Source: Microbacterium proteolyticum (GTDB lineage Bacteria > Actinomycetota > Actinomycetes > Actinomycetales > Microbacteriaceae). From it: DNA of 64,000 nt. A program made the translations under genes and the position numbers. The stretch covers positions 372,001 through 436,000 of the forward strand of contig NZ_JACHXY010000002.1 in NCBI RefSeq assembly GCF_014192415.1, read 5' to 3'. Below, one piece after another: positions 46,851 to 58,097 of this stretch. The notes under the pieces are model-generated. The model ran no database searches. It was given only the letters and a program-made list of their open reading frames with translations, and was not told where the DNA came from. The number at the start of each line of letters is the position of its first letter. Within the stretch, counting starts at the first letter, position 1.

Positions 46851-47947
46851 CGGAAGACTCCTGTCGTGAAGGCGAGGCCGAGGGTTCCGACCACCGCCAG
46901 GAAGAGAGCACCCGTCGTGATGATGAGACCCACGAGGAGCTTGCTCCCCTTCTCGGGCGCCGGGGGACGGATGATCTCCCCGGGTTGTTTGACGGTGCTG
47001 ATCGCGGCGCTGGCCGCGATCGGGGTGGGTGACGAGGCGGCCGGAAGCTCGCCGTCGAGGAGGACGGCGTCGGCGTCGCGGCCGTCGGTGGTGCCGGGAG
47101 CGTGCCCGACCGAGCCGAGGCCCTCGGGCAGGTCGAACGTGCCCGTGATCATGATCTCGCCGGTCGCGGTCACCGGGCCGACGAGCGGTGCGCCCGTCGG
47201 CGTCTGCGAGAGGATTAGCGAATTCGGGGTCGAGACGGTACCGGTGGCGCCGGTGGTGCGAGAGAGGAGCTGGTCGAACGACGACGGGAGCGACGCATCG
47301 GGCGTCGCTCCGTCGAGCAGCTCGGAGCCGAGGGCGGGGTTGACCACCGACGGCGCGGGAGCCGCCGCGGGGGCGGGGGCGGGGGCCTCAGCCGCCGCCG
47401 GGCGGAAGATGGCCGGCTGCGGTGCCTCATCGTGCGTCGGCGCGGAGGCGACGAGCGGCGCCGACGTCTCGAGGTCGGGGCTGATCACGGGCACGGATGC
47501 CGTACGGATCTTCTCCTGCGCGCGCGCCTGCCGGCGGGTGAGTCCGGAGACACCGTGGTCGGCGCCGGCCTCGGCGTAGGAGTCGAAGGCCGCCGCCGGC
47601 GTCGGATCGACCGGGCGCGCCGCGTCGATCGATGCCGTCCGTTCGTCGGGGGCCGGGACGGCCTCGATGACCGCGGGCGCCTCGGGCTCGGCGGCCGGGG
47701 TCACGGCATCCGGGGATGCGGGCTCGGTGGCCGGGAACGCTGCATCCGAACCCGGACGCTCGGCGGTCGGGGATTCGGGCTCGGCTGCCGGGTCCGCGGC
47801 ATCCGGGTCCGCGGCATCCGGGACCACGGCCTCCGGGGCGACGGTGTAGTCGTTCGGCGTGATGATCGGCGTCGCGCCGGTCTGACGCAGCTCTCGCAAC
47901 TGACGGCGGGTCAGGGCGGGCGTCTCGGGGGTGTCGGGAGTGCTCAT
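46847..47947 (-). CDS. Ala/Pro-rich single-pass membrane protein with duplicated LTRRQ motif
   Basis: A 366-residue protein of unknown function. The N-terminus has [21 protein letters not shown]; a second related unit [23 protein letters not shown] follows at about residue 125. Between and after them the sequence is disordered (Ala, Pro, Glu, Asp). A single transmembrane helix near the C-terminus ([20 protein letters not shown]) leaves only a few residues outside, so most of the protein should be cytosolic with a tail anchor. Both ends overlap neighbouring genes by 4 nt (nadD and rsfS). Confidence 0.85.
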   Translation of the reverse strand: MSTPDTPETPALTRRQLRELRQTGATPIITPNDYTVAPEAVVPDAADPDAADPAAEPESPTAERPGSDAAFPATEPASPDAVTPAAEPEAPAVIEAVPAPDERTASIDAARPVDPTPAAAFDSYAEAGADHGVSGLTRRQARAQEKIRTASVPVISPDLETSAPLVASAPTHDEAPQPAIFRPAAAEAPAPAPAAAPAPSVVNPALGSELLDGATPDASLPSSFDQLLSRTTGATGTVSTPNSLILSQTPTGAPLVGPVTATGEIMITGTFDLPEGLGSVGHAPGTTDGRDADAVLLDGELPAASSPTPIAASAAISTVKQPGEIIRPPAPEKGSKLLVGLIITTGALFLAVVGTLGLAFTTGVFR

Positions 47948-48540
47948 GCCTTGCTCCGATAGAGATGGTGCTTCGCGATGTACTGCACGACGCCGTCGGG
48001 CACGAGGTACCACACGGGGTGTCCTCGGCGCACGCGGGCGCGGCAGTCTGTGGACGAGATCGACAGGGCGGGGATCTCCAATTGGCTCACGTTCTCGGAG
48101 GGGAGCCCCTCGGTGCTCAGGACGTGACCGGGACGCGAGACGGCGACGAAGTGCGCCAGGTCCCACAACTGCTGGTGGTTGCGCCAGCTGAGGATCTGCT
48201 GGACCGCGTCGGCGCCGGTGATGAAGAACAGCTCGGCGCCCGGACGCTGCTCGCGCAGATCGCGCAGCGTGTCGATCGTGTAGGTGGGGCCGGCCCGATC
48301 GACGTCGACGCGGCTGACGGTGAACTGCGGATTCGATGCCGTCGCGATCACCGTCATGAGATAGCGGTGCTCGCTCTCGGTGACGTCGTCCTTCTGCCAC
48401 GGGCGGCCCGTGGGCACGAAGACGACCTCATCGAGATCGAACGACTGCGCGACCTCGGACGCCGCAACGAGGTGACCGTGATGGATGGGATCGAACGTCC
48501 CACCCATGACCCCGATGCGAGGGGCGCGCGTCACCGACAT
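47944..48540 (-). CDS. nadD: Nicotinate-nucleotide adenylyltransferase
   Basis: A 198-residue enzyme converting nicotinate mononucleotide to deamido-NAD. [15 protein letters not shown] (10-24) carries the HxGH-type site and SISSTDCR the C-terminal ISSTxxR motif. Normal length. Coupled by ATGA to the unknown membrane protein gene downstream, and 10 bp downstream of a small membrane protein gene. Confidence 0.96.
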   Translation of the reverse strand: MSVTRAPRIGVMGGTFDPIHHGHLVAASEVAQSFDLDEVVFVPTGRPWQKDDVTESEHRYLMTVIATASNPQFTVSRVDVDRAGPTYTIDTLRDLREQRPGAELFFITGADAVQQILSWRNHQQLWDLAHFVAVSRPGHVLSTEGLPSENVSQLEIPALSISSTDCRARVRRGHPVWYLVPDGVVQYIAKHHLYRSKA

Positions 48541-48550
48541 ACGGTGGGCC

Positions 48551-48775
48551 TCAGTGGCCGTGCGCCTCGGGGACAGGCGCGCCGTGCTTCTGCGCGTAGG
48601 CCTCGGCCTTGTGCGCGTGACGGTTCGACACGTTGCGGTACGACAGCGTGACCAGGCTCAGCAGCACGAAGACCACGAATGCCACGGCACCGACCCAGAA
48701 GGTCTCGGCCTGCACGTTGCCGCCGTGGTGTCCGCCTTCTTCGGCGGCGTGGGCGAGAAGCGTGGCGAAAGTCAT
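48551..48775 (-). CDS. Small His-rich single-pass membrane protein (74 aa)
   Basis: [19 protein letters not shown] precedes one transmembrane helix (about 25-44, [19 protein letters not shown]), then a basic and His-rich tail ending PEAHGH. Eight or so histidines flank the helix on both sides, suggesting metal binding, which is speculation. It sits between proA (50 bp upstream) and nadD (10 bp downstream) in the same direction, so it is in the operon. I do not know a named family. Confidence 0.75.
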   Translation of the reverse strand: MTFATLLAHAAEEGGHHGGNVQAETFWVGAVAFVVFVLLSLVTLSYRNVSNRHAHKAEAYAQKHGAPVPEAHGH

Positions 48776-48825
48776 CAGTACTCCGTTCGAGTGGTCTGCG
48801 CGGCGCGCAAAGCCATTTTAGGCGG

Positions 48826-50085
48826 TCAGGCGCGGACCTGGCCGCCGCCGCGCCCGAGCCACTTGGTGCTCGTCAGCTCGGCGAGTCCCATGGGTCCGCG
48901 GGCGTGCAGTTTCTGGGTCGAGATGCCGACTTCGGCGCCGAAGCCGAACTCGCCCCCGTCGGTGAAGCGCGTGGAGGCGTTCACCAACACGACGGCCGAG
49001 TCGACCTCGGCGAGGAAGCGGTCGGCGGCGGCCCGATCGTCGGTGATGATCGACTCGGTGTGGTGGGTCGAGTAGCGACGGATGTGGGCGAGGGCGTCGT
49101 CGAGGTCGTCGACGACACGCACGGCCAGATCGAGCGTGCCGTACTCGCGTGCCCAGTCGTCTTCGGTCGCCGCGACCACGCGCCCGTCGTGCGCACGGGT
49201 CTCGTCGTCTCCGTGCACGGTGACTCCGGCGTCGGACAGGGAGGCCAGCAGTTCCGGCAGCAGTCGGTCGGCCGCGCCGCGGTGCACGAGCACGGTCTCG
49301 ACGGCGTTGCAGACGCTGGGGCGCTGGGTCTTGGCATTGAGGACGATGTCGCGCGCCCAGTCGTCGCGGGCGGTGGCGTCGAGGTAGACGTGCACCACTC
49401 CGGCCCCGGTCTCGATCACCGGCACGGTGGACTCGGTGACGACGGTCTCGATGAGACCGGCGCTCCCCCGCGGCACGAGCACGTCGACCAGGCCGCGGGC
49501 GTTCATGAGGGCGCGAGCACCCGCTCGACCGAAATCGTCGACGCTCTGCACGGCCTCGGGCGACACGCCCTGGGACTGCAGCGCGTCGCGCATGACCGAC
49601 ACGAGGACGGCGTTCGTGCTCTCGGCCGCAGACCCGCCGCGCAGCACGACGGCGTTGCCGGAGCGCAGGGCGAGCGAGGCGATGTCGACCGTGACGTTGG
49701 GGCGTGCCTCGTAGATGGACCCGACGACACCGAACGGCACCGCGACCTTCTGCAGCTGGATGCCGTTGGGGAGTGTGCGCTCATCGAGCACGCGTCCGAC
49801 CGGGTCGGGCAGATCGGCGACGTCGCGGACGGCGGCGGCCAGGGCGGCCACCCGCGCGGTGTCGAGGCGGAGACGGTCCAGGAGCGCGTCGCCGATGGAA
49901 TCCGCCCGCCCCCGGGCGAGGTCGTCGGCGTTGGCGGCGACGATCTCGTCGGACGCGGTCACGAGGGCGTCGGCCACGGCGTTCAGCAGGGCGCTCTTCC
50001 GAGCAGAGTCGAGGAGCGCGATCTCGCGCGCCGCGTCTTTCGCGAGACGCAGGCGCTCGTCGACGGAGGCGGCGATGACGGTCAT
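48826..50085 (-). CDS. proA: Glutamate-5-semialdehyde dehydrogenase
   Basis: A 419-residue aldehyde-dehydrogenase-fold enzyme reducing glutamyl phosphate to the semialdehyde in proline synthesis. Conserved PFGVVGSIYEARPNV (Rossmann entry) and the catalytic cysteine in QRPSVCNAVETVL (about residue 256) are intact. ATG start is 4 bp beyond the proB stop. A TACACT hexamer 6 nt before the ATG lies on the last proB codons and may be chance. Confidence 0.97.
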   Translation of the reverse strand: MTVIAASVDERLRLAKDAAREIALLDSARKSALLNAVADALVTASDEIVAANADDLARGRADSIGDALLDRLRLDTARVAALAAAVRDVADLPDPVGRVLDERTLPNGIQLQKVAVPFGVVGSIYEARPNVTVDIASLALRSGNAVVLRGGSAAESTNAVLVSVMRDALQSQGVSPEAVQSVDDFGRAGARALMNARGLVDVLVPRGSAGLIETVVTESTVPVIETGAGVVHVYLDATARDDWARDIVLNAKTQRPSVCNAVETVLVHRGAADRLLPELLASLSDAGVTVHGDDETRAHDGRVVAATEDDWAREYGTLDLAVRVVDDLDDALAHIRRYSTHHTESIITDDRAAADRFLAEVDSAVVLVNASTRFTDGGEFGFGAEVGISTQKLHARGPMGLAELTSTKWLGRGGGQVRA

Positions 50086-50089
50086 GCGC

Positions 50090-52575
<2,486 letters not shown>

Positions 52576-52836
52576 TTACTCCGCTGCGGCGGTGACGATG
52601 TTGACGACCTTGCGGCCGCCCTTGGCGCCGAACTGCACCGCACCGGGAGCCAGAGCGAACAGCGTGTCGTCGCCACCACGGCCGACGTTGGCGCCGGGGT
52701 GGAAGTGCGTGCCACGCTGGCGGACGATGATCTCGCCGGCGAGGACGACCTGACCACCGAAGCGCTTCACGCCGAGGCGCTGTGCGTTGGAGTCACGACC
52801 GTTACGGGTGGAGCTTGCGCCCTTTTTGTGTGCCAT
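52576..52836 (-). CDS. rpmA: 50S ribosomal protein L27
   Basis: An 86-residue L27: [28 protein letters not shown] at the N-terminus (in the family the tail reaches the peptidyl transferase centre), then [15 protein letters not shown]. No N-terminal cleavage extension like that of Firmicutes. 18 bp after rplU. Confidence 0.98.
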   Translation of the reverse strand: MAHKKGASSTRNGRDSNAQRLGVKRFGGQVVLAGEIIVRQRGTHFHPGANVGRGGDDTLFALAPGAVQFGAKGGRKVVNIVTAAAE

Positions 52837-52854
52837 CTCTGCGTCTCCTGGCTC

Positions 52855-53163
52855 TTACTTGATGCCGGTGATCTTGACGCGCGTGAGGTCCTGGCGGTGG
52901 CCCTGGCGCTTCTTGTAGCCGGTCTTGTTCTTGAACTTCTGGATCACGATCTTCGGACCGCGCTCCTCGCCGAGCACCTCGGCCGTGACCGAGACCTTCG
53001 CGAGCTTGTCGGCGTCGGTCGTGACCGCGTCGCCGTCGACGAACAGGACGGCGGGCAGCTGGATGCTCTCGCCGATCTTCGCCTTCTGGCGGTCGAGCAC
53101 GACGACCGTGCCGACCTGGACCTTCTCCTGGCGGCCGCCGGCGCGCACAACTGCGTAAACCAC
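52855..53163 (-). CDS. rplU: 50S ribosomal protein L21
   Basis: A 102-residue L21 ([21 protein letters not shown]...[18 protein letters not shown]). GTG start is selected by homology and by AGGTGTGAA upstream. First gene of the rplU-rpmA-(obgE-proB-proA...) unit. A 5' leader of about 140 nt contains a long-range inverted repeat and a duplicated 10-mer. Confidence 0.97.
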   Translation of the reverse strand: MVYAVVRAGGRQEKVQVGTVVVLDRQKAKIGESIQLPAVLFVDGDAVTTDADKLAKVSVTAEVLGEERGPKIVIQKFKNKTGYKKRQGHRQDLTRVKITGIK

Positions 53164-53173
53164 TTCACACCTG

Positions 53174-53315
53174 TTTCGTTCGGGAGCGCGGGGCTCCGGT
53201 TGTCTGATGACGTTGGGAGGGTCTGATGACCCAAGTCTCGGTGCGATCCGGCCGACGAAAGTCAGCGGGGTCACGCTCCCGTAGGGCGGACGCGACGCAC
53301 CAAGGGTCAAGTTTA
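53174..53315 (-). promoter_or_regulatory. rplU leader RNA region with inverted and duplicated motifs
   Basis: On the transcript, CGGGAGCG (53281-53274) can pair with CGCTCCCG (53188-53181), enclosing two copies of GTCATCAGAC (53230-53221 and 53211-53202, period 19). The region lies between the promoter and the rplU ribosome binding site. Confidence 0.45.
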
Positions 53316-53338
53316 GCTCACCGGGCGGCATCCGGCAA
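53300..53338 (-). promoter_or_regulatory. rplU promoter
   Basis: On the minus strand, TTGCCG (53338-53333), 17 bp, TAAACT (53315-53310) and then TGACCCTTGG form a good sigma-70-type promoter. The stretch TAAACTTGACCCTTGG matches rpsT in 14 of 16 positions. Confidence 0.7.
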
Positions 53339-53363
53339 AAGCATACGACCCGCGTGTCGACCA

Positions 53364-53369
53364 TAGGAT
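53364..53369 (+). promoter_or_regulatory. -10 element for DUF4031 gene (leaderless)
   Basis: TAGGAT ends 6 nt before the ATG at 53376. Confidence 0.5.
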
Positions 53370-53375
53370 CACGGA

Positions 53376-53645
53376 ATGGCGATCCTCATCGACGACCCGC
53401 AGTGGCCCGCGCACGGACGCCTGTGGGCGCACCTCGTGAGCGACAGCGACCTCGACGAGTTGCACGCCTTCGCCGCCGCCGCCGGCATCCCCCGCCGCGC
53501 CTTCGACCTCGACCACTACGACGTGCCCGACGAGCGCCACGCCGACCTGGTCGCCGCCGGCGCCGAGCACGTCGGCGGCAAGGAGCTCGTGCGACGCCTG
53601 CGGTCCTCGGGCCTGCGCGTCACCGCCCGCGACCGACGCTCCTGA
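53376..53645 (+). CDS. DUF4031 domain-containing protein
   Basis: An 89-residue protein starting [19 protein letters not shown], with [16 protein letters not shown] in the middle, which matches the DUF4031 pattern. The function of the family is unknown. Cytosolic. Expressed from a leaderless promoter divergent from rplU. Confidence 0.88.
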   Translation: MAILIDDPQWPAHGRLWAHLVSDSDLDELHAFAAAAGIPRRAFDLDHYDVPDERHADLVAAGAEHVGGKELVRRLRSSGLRVTARDRRS

Positions 53646-53669
53646 CACGCCCCTCCCCGACATCGGGCG

Positions 53670-53719
53670 CGGTGCCCGCGGGGACGCATCCGGTGCGGTC
53701 CCGACGGGAACGCATTCGG
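53670..53719. repeat. Imperfect 24-bp pair in the DUF4031-rne gap
   Basis: 53670-53693 (CGGTGCCCGCGGGGACGCAT...) and 53696-53719 (CGGTCCCGACGGGAACGCAT...) share about 20 of 24 positions with period 26. The 208-bp gap between converging genes otherwise shows no coding potential. Confidence 0.4.
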
Positions 53720-53853
53720 ACGCCCGGCCCGGCGCAGACGCACCCAGGGATCGCTCCGAGACGGCGCGCGAACCCGGACCGGCGGAGAGGTCGCTCCCGG
53801 TCGCGCGAGCTCGCTCGGCGACGAGGAGCAACCCCTCACGTACGACGTCGGGC

Positions 53854-56574
53854 TCAGGACTCCGTGGGGGGCTGCGCGTTGACCGGGGTGCCGGTGAGCG
53901 CCGCCGTGGTCACGCGGCGGCGTGAGCGGCCCTGCCCCGGGGCCTTCGGCTCCGGCAGAGCCTCGAGCACCGACTCCAGCAGGGCGTCCTTCTCGGTGCG
54001 CGGCGCCTTGGGCTCGCGCTTCTTGCGCGGGCGCTTCTCACGCGCCGGCGCCGGTGCCTCGGTTTCGACCTTCGCCTCGAGGACGGCTTCGACGGATGCC
54101 ACGACCGCCGCCTCGACGATGGCGGGATCATCGACCGTCGGCTTGACGGTGGATGCCGCGATCTGAGCGAGCGCGGACTTCACGCCCTCGGTGATGACGT
54201 GCGTGCCGCCGTTCGCGGCTGCTGCCGCACCGTTGCCGGCGCTGTGACCGGTGTTGCCTGCGGAGGAGGACGCGTTGTTCGACGAACCGGCGTTGCCGCC
54301 GCGCCCACGACGGTTCGAGGACCCGCCGTTCGCGTTGCCGTTGCCGTTGCCGTTCGCGGTTCCCGACGGACGGTGCTTGACCACCGGGTCGTGGTGCACG
54401 ACGACGCCGCGACCGGCGCACACCTCGCACGCCTCGCTGAAGGTCTCGAGCAGGCCGAGGCCCAGCTTCTTGCGCGTCATCTGCACGAGCCCGAGCGAGG
54501 TGACCTCGGCGACCTGGTGCTTCGTGCGGTCCCGGCTGAGGCATTCGATGAGTCGGCGCAGCACGAGGTCGCGGTTGGACTCGAGCACCATGTCGATGAA
54601 GTCGACGACGATGATGCCGCCGATGTCACGCAGACGCAGCTGGCGCACGATCTCTTCGGCCGCCTCGAGGTTGTTCTTCGTGACGGTCTCTTCGAGGTTG
54701 CCGCCCGAGCCGACGAACTTGCCGGTGTTGACGTCGACGACGGTCATGGCCTCGGTGCGGTCGATGACGAGCGAACCGCCGGAGGGCAGCCACACCTTGC
54801 GGTCGAGGGCCTTCTCGATCTGCTCGGTGACACGGAACGCGTCGAACGGGTCCTGCTCGCCCTCGTACTTCTCGACGCGCTCGAGCAGGTCGGGGGCGAC
54901 GCCCTGGAGGTAGCTCGAGATCGTCTGCAGCGCTTCCTCGCCCTGGATGAGCATGCGCGTGAAGTCCTCGTTGAAGACGTCGCGCACGATCTTGACCAGC
55001 AGGTCGGGCTCGGAGTGCAGCAGGGCGGGGGCCTGAATGGTCTTGAGCTGGCTCGAGACGTGCTCCCACTGCGAGGTGAGGCGCTGCACGTCGAGGGTCA
55101 GCTGCTCCTCGGTGGCGCCCTCTGCGGCCGTGCGCACGATCACGCCGGACGACTCGGGGAGCACCTCCTTGAGGATCTTCTTCAGGCGGGCCCGCTCGGT
55201 GTCGGGGAGCTTGCGCGAGATGCCGTTCATCGTGCCGTTCGGCACGTACACGAGGTAGCGACCCGGAAGCGAGATCTGGCTGGTCAGGCGCGCGCCCTTG
55301 TGGCCCACGGGATCTTTGGTCACCTGCACGAGCACACGGTCGCCCGACTTGAGGGCGAGCTCGATGCGGCGGGGCTGATTGTTGGTCTCGACGCCCTCCC
55401 AGTCGACCTCGCCGGAGTACAGCACGGCGTTGCGTCCGCGACCGATGTCGACGAACGCGGCTTCCATGCTGGGCAGCACGTTCTGCACGCGGCCGAGGTA
55501 GACGTTGCCGATGAGGGAGGCGTCCTGGTTGCGGGCGACGTAATGCTCCACGAGCACGTTGTCCTCGAGCACGGCGATCTGGATGCGACCGGCCTTGGAG
55601 CGTACGACCATGACGCGGTCGACCGCCTCGCGGCGGGCGAGGAACTCGGCCTCGGTCACGACGGGGCGACGACGCCCGGCCTCGCGACCGTCGCGTCGGC
55701 GCTGCTTCTTGGCTTCGAGACGCGTGGAGCCTTTGATGCGCTGCGGTTCGGTGATGACCTCGACGGCGCGCTGGCGGACGGGGGCGGCGGGAGGGTCGTT
55801 CTGCTCGACGGGGGCGGGTTCGGTGCCACCACGGCGTCGGTTGCGGCGACGGGCGTTGGCGGACACGCGCTCGGCCGGGCCGTCGTCATCGCTGTCGTCA
55901 CGATCGTCGAAGTCGTCGCGCAGGGCGAGCGGCGGCAGGGCGGGCGCGTAGAAGTGCAGTGCCGTCGACACGGCCGACACGAAGTTCTCGGGCAGCAGTC
56001 CGAGCGAGACCGCGGTCGGGCGGGCGGGTTTCTCGGGTGCGGTCGGCGCCTCGGGCGCGGGCGCGGGCTCGGGCTCGGGCTCGGACTCGACGGGAGCCTC
56101 GGGTGCGGCTTCCGTCTCGCCTGCGGTGGGCGTCGCCGCCTCGGCCGTGGGCTCGGTGTCGCCCGACGCCTCGGTCGCCGCGGACTCTTCCGGTGCCGTC
56201 TCGGCGGCGTCGACTGCCGCGGGCGCTGCCTCGTCGGAGGCGACCTCGACAGCGTCAGTCTCCACCGTGTCGGTCTCCACCGTGTCGGCCGCTGCGGAGT
56301 CGGTCACCGCGGTATCGGTCTGCGCGGTGTCGCTTTCGACAGACGTCGCGGACTGCGCCTGGTCGACCTCGAGCACCGCGGGGGCCCCGGTGTCGTCGGC
56401 GACGGCGTCCTCGGCATCCTGGACCGCCGCTTCGTCTTCATCGGCCGCCGAGCCATCGGTGCCGGCCTCGACCGGACTGCCGCCCTCGACGACCGGAGCG
56501 TCGGGCGCGTTCGTCGCGGACGTGTCGGCCGCACTCTCGTCGGTGGGGGTCTGATCGTCTGTCACATCGGCCAT
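53854..56574 (-). CDS. rne: Ribonuclease E/G
   Basis: A 906-residue RNase E/G. Residues 1-240 are an acidic, Ala/Thr/Glu/Asp-rich disordered region. The S1 RNA-binding segment follows (AVLEDNVLVEHYV...GNVYLGRVQNVLPSMEAAFVDIG, about 370-420), then the catalytic DNase-I-like part with VVDVNTGKFVG (about 611) and VVDFIDM (about 654) that bind magnesium, and the zinc-link CEVCAGRG (about 715). The C-terminal 190 residues are Asn/Gly- then Lys/Arg-rich and probably scaffold partners. This architecture, with an N-terminal extension, is typical of Actinobacteria. ATG follows GGGAGAACCC. Confidence 0.95.
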   Translation of the reverse strand: MADVTDDQTPTDESAADTSATNAPDAPVVEGGSPVEAGTDGSAADEDEAAVQDAEDAVADDTGAPAVLEVDQAQSATSVESDTAQTDTAVTDSAAADTVETDTVETDAVEVASDEAAPAAVDAAETAPEESAATEASGDTEPTAEAATPTAGETEAAPEAPVESEPEPEPAPAPEAPTAPEKPARPTAVSLGLLPENFVSAVSTALHFYAPALPPLALRDDFDDRDDSDDDGPAERVSANARRRNRRRGGTEPAPVEQNDPPAAPVRQRAVEVITEPQRIKGSTRLEAKKQRRRDGREAGRRRPVVTEAEFLARREAVDRVMVVRSKAGRIQIAVLEDNVLVEHYVARNQDASLIGNVYLGRVQNVLPSMEAAFVDIGRGRNAVLYSGEVDWEGVETNNQPRRIELALKSGDRVLVQVTKDPVGHKGARLTSQISLPGRYLVYVPNGTMNGISRKLPDTERARLKKILKEVLPESSGVIVRTAAEGATEEQLTLDVQRLTSQWEHVSSQLKTIQAPALLHSEPDLLVKIVRDVFNEDFTRMLIQGEEALQTISSYLQGVAPDLLERVEKYEGEQDPFDAFRVTEQIEKALDRKVWLPSGGSLVIDRTEAMTVVDVNTGKFVGSGGNLEETVTKNNLEAAEEIVRQLRLRDIGGIIVVDFIDMVLESNRDLVLRRLIECLSRDRTKHQVAEVTSLGLVQMTRKKLGLGLLETFSEACEVCAGRGVVVHHDPVVKHRPSGTANGNGNGNANGGSSNRRGRGGNAGSSNNASSSAGNTGHSAGNGAAAAANGGTHVITEGVKSALAQIAASTVKPTVDDPAIVEAAVVASVEAVLEAKVETEAPAPAREKRPRKKREPKAPRTEKDALLESVLEALPEPKAPGQGRSRRRVTTAALTGTPVNAQPPTES

Positions 56575-56906
56575 GTCGGGGGTTCTCCCTGGCGGGCGAC
56601 ACCGCGCGTCGCCCGACGAAATCTCATGCAGCGCCGCACCCGGCGGGGCCGCGAACTCATTCGGTCTGCAGCAGGCCTGCGGCTCGTGCTGCGAAGGGCG
56701 GTCGTCGCCCGAAGTCTTCTGGGTGATGTTCCTGCGGCGCGGCCGCGGTCTCATCGACCTTCATTATCGCACGGACCGGCGCCAGGGCCAGCGGACACGT
56801 CGGTTCGCCCTCCGCGGAATGCCGACCGCCTGCCGGGCGGGCGCGCGCGGACACGTGGATGCCACGTCCTCAGCGCGCGGAGAAGTCGCGGTGGCAGGAT
56901 TGCGAC
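56575..56906. other. rne 5' leader and promoter; gap to VKOR
   Basis: On the minus strand a -10-like GATAAT (56768-56763) would give a 5' UTR of about 185 nt for rne. It contains a 7-bp hairpin GGGCGAC...GTCGCCC (56594-56614) just before the ribosome binding site. The rest up to 56890 shows nothing recognisable apart from a weak -10-like CAGGAT at 56895-56900, 6 nt before the VKOR ATG. Confidence 0.5.
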
Positions 56907-57503
56907 ATGAGCGAAACCGTCACCCCCCGACGCCCGGTCGTCGTCGCGATCTGGCTGATCTTCGCCGGCATCGTCGGCTGGTGGGCGGCGTTCTCGCTGA
57001 CGATGGAGCGCTTCCACCAGCTGCAGAACCCGGGGGCTGCGGCATCCTGCGACTTCAGCGTGCTCGTGCAGTGCTCGGCCAACCTGCAGTCCTCCCAGGG
57101 CGCGGTCTTCGGCTTCCCGAACCCGATCATCGGTCTGGCGGCCTGGATCGCCCCGATCGTCGTCGGCGTCGCGCTGCTGGCCGGCGCGCGGTTCGCCCGG
57201 TGGTTCTGGGCGCTGTTCTGGCTCGGCTTCGCCCTCGCGCTGACCTTCGTCTTCTGGCTCATCGCGCAGAGCCTGTTCGTGCTCGCGACGCTGTGTCCGT
57301 GGTGCATGGTGACGTGGTCGGTCGTGATCCCGTCGTTCTTCGTGGTCACGCTGCACGTGCTGCGCGAGGGCGTGATTCCGGGCGCCCGGGTGCGCGAGGT
57401 CGCGGACCGGTTGATGGTGTGGGTGCCGCTGATGACGATCGCCGCCTTCGTCGTCGTCGCGGTGCTCGCGCAGGTGCGCCTGAACGTGCTCGCGCAGTTC
57501 TGA
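56907..57503 (+). CDS. Vitamin K epoxide reductase (VKOR) family protein
   Basis: A 198-residue membrane protein with about five helices. Cys48 and Cys56 (SCDFSVLVQC) form the loop pair and CPWC at 130-133 is the active site. By family knowledge bacterial VKOR reoxidises periplasmic DsbA-type proteins using menaquinone, replacing DsbB. No fused thioredoxin domain here, so a separate exported partner is needed; the FrnE-type protein in this window is cytosolic and is not that partner. The start ATG at 56907 is likely leaderless. Confidence 0.93.
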   Translation: MSETVTPRRPVVVAIWLIFAGIVGWWAAFSLTMERFHQLQNPGAAASCDFSVLVQCSANLQSSQGAVFGFPNPIIGLAAWIAPIVVGVALLAGARFARWFWALFWLGFALALTFVFWLIAQSLFVLATLCPWCMVTWSVVIPSFFVVTLHVLREGVIPGARVREVADRLMVWVPLMTIAAFVVVAVLAQVRLNVLAQF

Positions 57504-57633
57504 CCCCGCGCACATCTTCAGCCACGCGCACAACCCGAACCCGAATGCCCCGGATGCCGCTGACTCTGCGCAGACCACGGAGGTAGCGCACCGCCGCGGT
57601 GACACGCGGCGGCAGGACCCCGCGAACGGCGAA

Positions 57634-57661
57634 GGCCGCCACCCCCGTGGGAGTGGCGGCC
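57634..57661 (-). terminator. Terminator after ndk
   Basis: GGCCGCCAC (57634-57642) and GTGGCGGCC (57653-57661) form a perfect 9-bp stem 16 bp past the ndk stop, then CTTCGCCGTT on the minus strand. Confidence 0.7.
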
Positions 57662-57677
57662 ATCGTGGCATCCGGGA

Positions 57678-58094
57678 TCAGGCGAACCAGATCGCGAGCT
57701 CGCGCTCGGCGGACTCGACACTGTCGGAGCCGTGGACGAGGTTCTGCTGCACCTTCAGGCCCCAGTCGCGGCCGAAATCACCGCGGATCGTGCCGGGGGC
57801 GGCGGTGGTGGGGTCGGTGGTGCCGGCGAGGGAGCGGAAGCCCTCGATCACGCGGTTGCCCGCGAGGCGGATCGCCACCGAGGGGCCGGAGAGCATGAAC
57901 TCCAGCAGCGGCTCGTAGAACGGCTTTCCCTCGTGCTCGGCGTAGTGCTGGGCGAGGGTTTCACGGTCGGGCTCCACGAGGCGGATGTCGACGAGCGCGT
58001 AGCCCTTCGCCTCGATGCGGGCGAGGATCACGCCGGTGAGGCCGCGAGCGACGCCATCGGGCTTGACCAGGACGAGGGTCTCTTCGGTGGCCAT
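57678..58094 (-). CDS. ndk: Nucleoside diphosphate kinase
   Basis: A 138-residue NDK with phospho-acceptor His121 in NLVHGSDS, ATP-site TLVLVKPDGV at the N-terminus and GDFGRD before the active site. It balances NTP and dNTP pools. Last gene of ileS-folC-DUF4233-ndk, 3 bp after the DUF4233 gene. Confidence 0.98.
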   Translation of the reverse strand: MATEETLVLVKPDGVARGLTGVILARIEAKGYALVDIRLVEPDRETLAQHYAEHEGKPFYEPLLEFMLSGPSVAIRLAGNRVIEGFRSLAGTTDPTTAAPGTIRGDFGRDWGLKVQQNLVHGSDSVESAERELAIWFA

Positions 58095-58097
58095 GGG

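Noticed and set aside
47667-47849. Possible glycine/serine-rich tandem-repeat protein on the plus strand
   Set aside because: It is the complement of the GCATCCGG-rich low-complexity part of the membrane protein gene at 46847-47947.
54199-56910. Long plus-strand frame opposite rne
   Set aside because: Repeats in it simply mirror the acidic Ala/Thr repeats of RNase E.
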